64,000 bases of DNA, taken from assembly GCA_963422685.1 (NCBI GenBank), contig OY730442.1:496001-560000 (forward strand), written 5' to 3'. This document shows positions 63,690 through 64,000 of the stretch, one piece after another. This DNA is from Spongiihabitans sp963422685 (lineage in GTDB: Bacteria > Pseudomonadota > Gammaproteobacteria > Arenicellales > Poriferihabitantaceae). Position 1 is the first letter of the stretch. Every line of letters begins with the position of its first letter. The notes below the pieces were generated by a model. It was not told the DNA's origin. It searched no databases and saw only the letters and a list, made by a program, of their open reading frames with translations. The translations under genes were made by a program, and so were the position numbers.

Positions 63690-64000
63690 GCAATACACGC
63701 TGTCCAGAACCAAGAAACGGCCAGACAAACTGAAGCAGGAGGCGCGTCAACTGCAAGGCGAAAGCGGGCGTTACATTCGCCCAATGATGCTGGGCGCGGG
63801 AACAGCGCGATGGTCAGTATATTCATGCCGAGAACGTGCGTGATTATCTAATGACGCAATCCGCCGCAAAACTGCGGAACGGGATGAAATCGCCGACGAG
63901 GACCTGCTGTCGCCTTATTCCGCCGTGCGTTACATTCTGACCAAAGACGCATTGCGCGAAGGCTGGGACTGCCCGTTTGCCTATGTGCTGACCCTGCTGG
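63690..64000 (+). pseudogene. Type III restriction/helicase subunit remnant, running off the window
   Basis: Fragments in several frames of a type III restriction enzyme helicase subunit: RTKKRPDKLKQEARQLQGES and YIRPMMLG from about 63690, RDYLMTQ near 63840, and EDLLSPYSAVRYILTKDALR then EGWDCPFAYVLTLL from about 63900 to the window edge. The last is the typical helicase motif region of Res proteins. The frames change at least twice within 200 bases and the N-terminal helicase motifs are absent, so this is a decayed, 5'-truncated gene. What follows the window could still be in frame. Confidence 0.65.

Overview
The window looks like a chromosomal segment of a sulfur-oxidising gammaproteobacterium. 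The main evidence is an almost complete reverse dissimilatory sulfite reductase cluster, dsrABEFHCMKLJOPNR (27037-39631, minus strand), in the gene order known from Allochromatium vinosum, with dsrL present (typical of the oxidative pathway) and a DsrC that keeps both C-terminal cysteines. dsrS is not seen. In its place downstream of dsrR lies a NarX/NarL-like two-component pair. Many broken genes, a degraded IS5-type element and a giant repeat-rich surface protein suggest a genome in flux, perhaps host-associated; that lifestyle statement is inference.

Layout. 1-6542: a tripartite tricarboxylate-type transporter (tctABC; tctA cut by the window edge), then an acylating aldehyde dehydrogenase and a CoA ligase resembling SauS and SauT of sulfoacetate catabolism, with an AEC-family permease facing them. 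6704-13567: an amidase, a NylB-type serine hydrolase and a potABCD polyamine-type ABC transporter. 13638-18910: two EamA-type permeases, a DHDPS-family aldolase, an M24-family protein whose metal ligands follow the DddP (DMSP lyase) spacing, and an MFS permease. 19246-23038: decayed genes, including a frameshifted TauE/SafE permease and a broken LysR regulator, around an intact 2Fe-2S flavoprotein reductase. 23057-24730: a TPR protein.

24916-39631 holds the two-component pair and the dsr cluster. Divergent from dsrA, 39921-43141 is a tight plus-strand group: a TauD-like dioxygenase, an unknown protein, a Cas6/Cmx6-like RAMP protein without any CRISPR array, a 67-residue protein and a helical protein. 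I consider this the best candidate for an undescribed system. 43142-46344 is accessory DNA: a secreted protein with a T-tract frameshift, a decayed tRNA-Lys, a cupin, a lipoprotein and an IS with an inserted hairpin. 46344-50860: a TrpD2-like phosphoribosyltransferase, a YceI protein, remnants of a Bat-type gene set, pncB and an M18 peptidase remnant.

50992-63276 is one gene for a ~4,094-residue autotransporter-like adhesin: a G17 tract near its 5' end (likely phase variation), 9 fibronectin III-like domains, 26 repeats of about 95 residues (285 bp) including a recent 1,140-bp tandem duplication, an Ig-like domain and a C-terminal beta-barrel. The window ends in remnants of a type III restriction helicase subunit.

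How it fits together (inference): sulfonate breakdown (SauST with an Xsc not in this window, and perhaps the TauD-like enzyme) and reverse DSR both deliver sulfite, while the TauE/SafE sulfite/sulfonate exporter homologue is broken.
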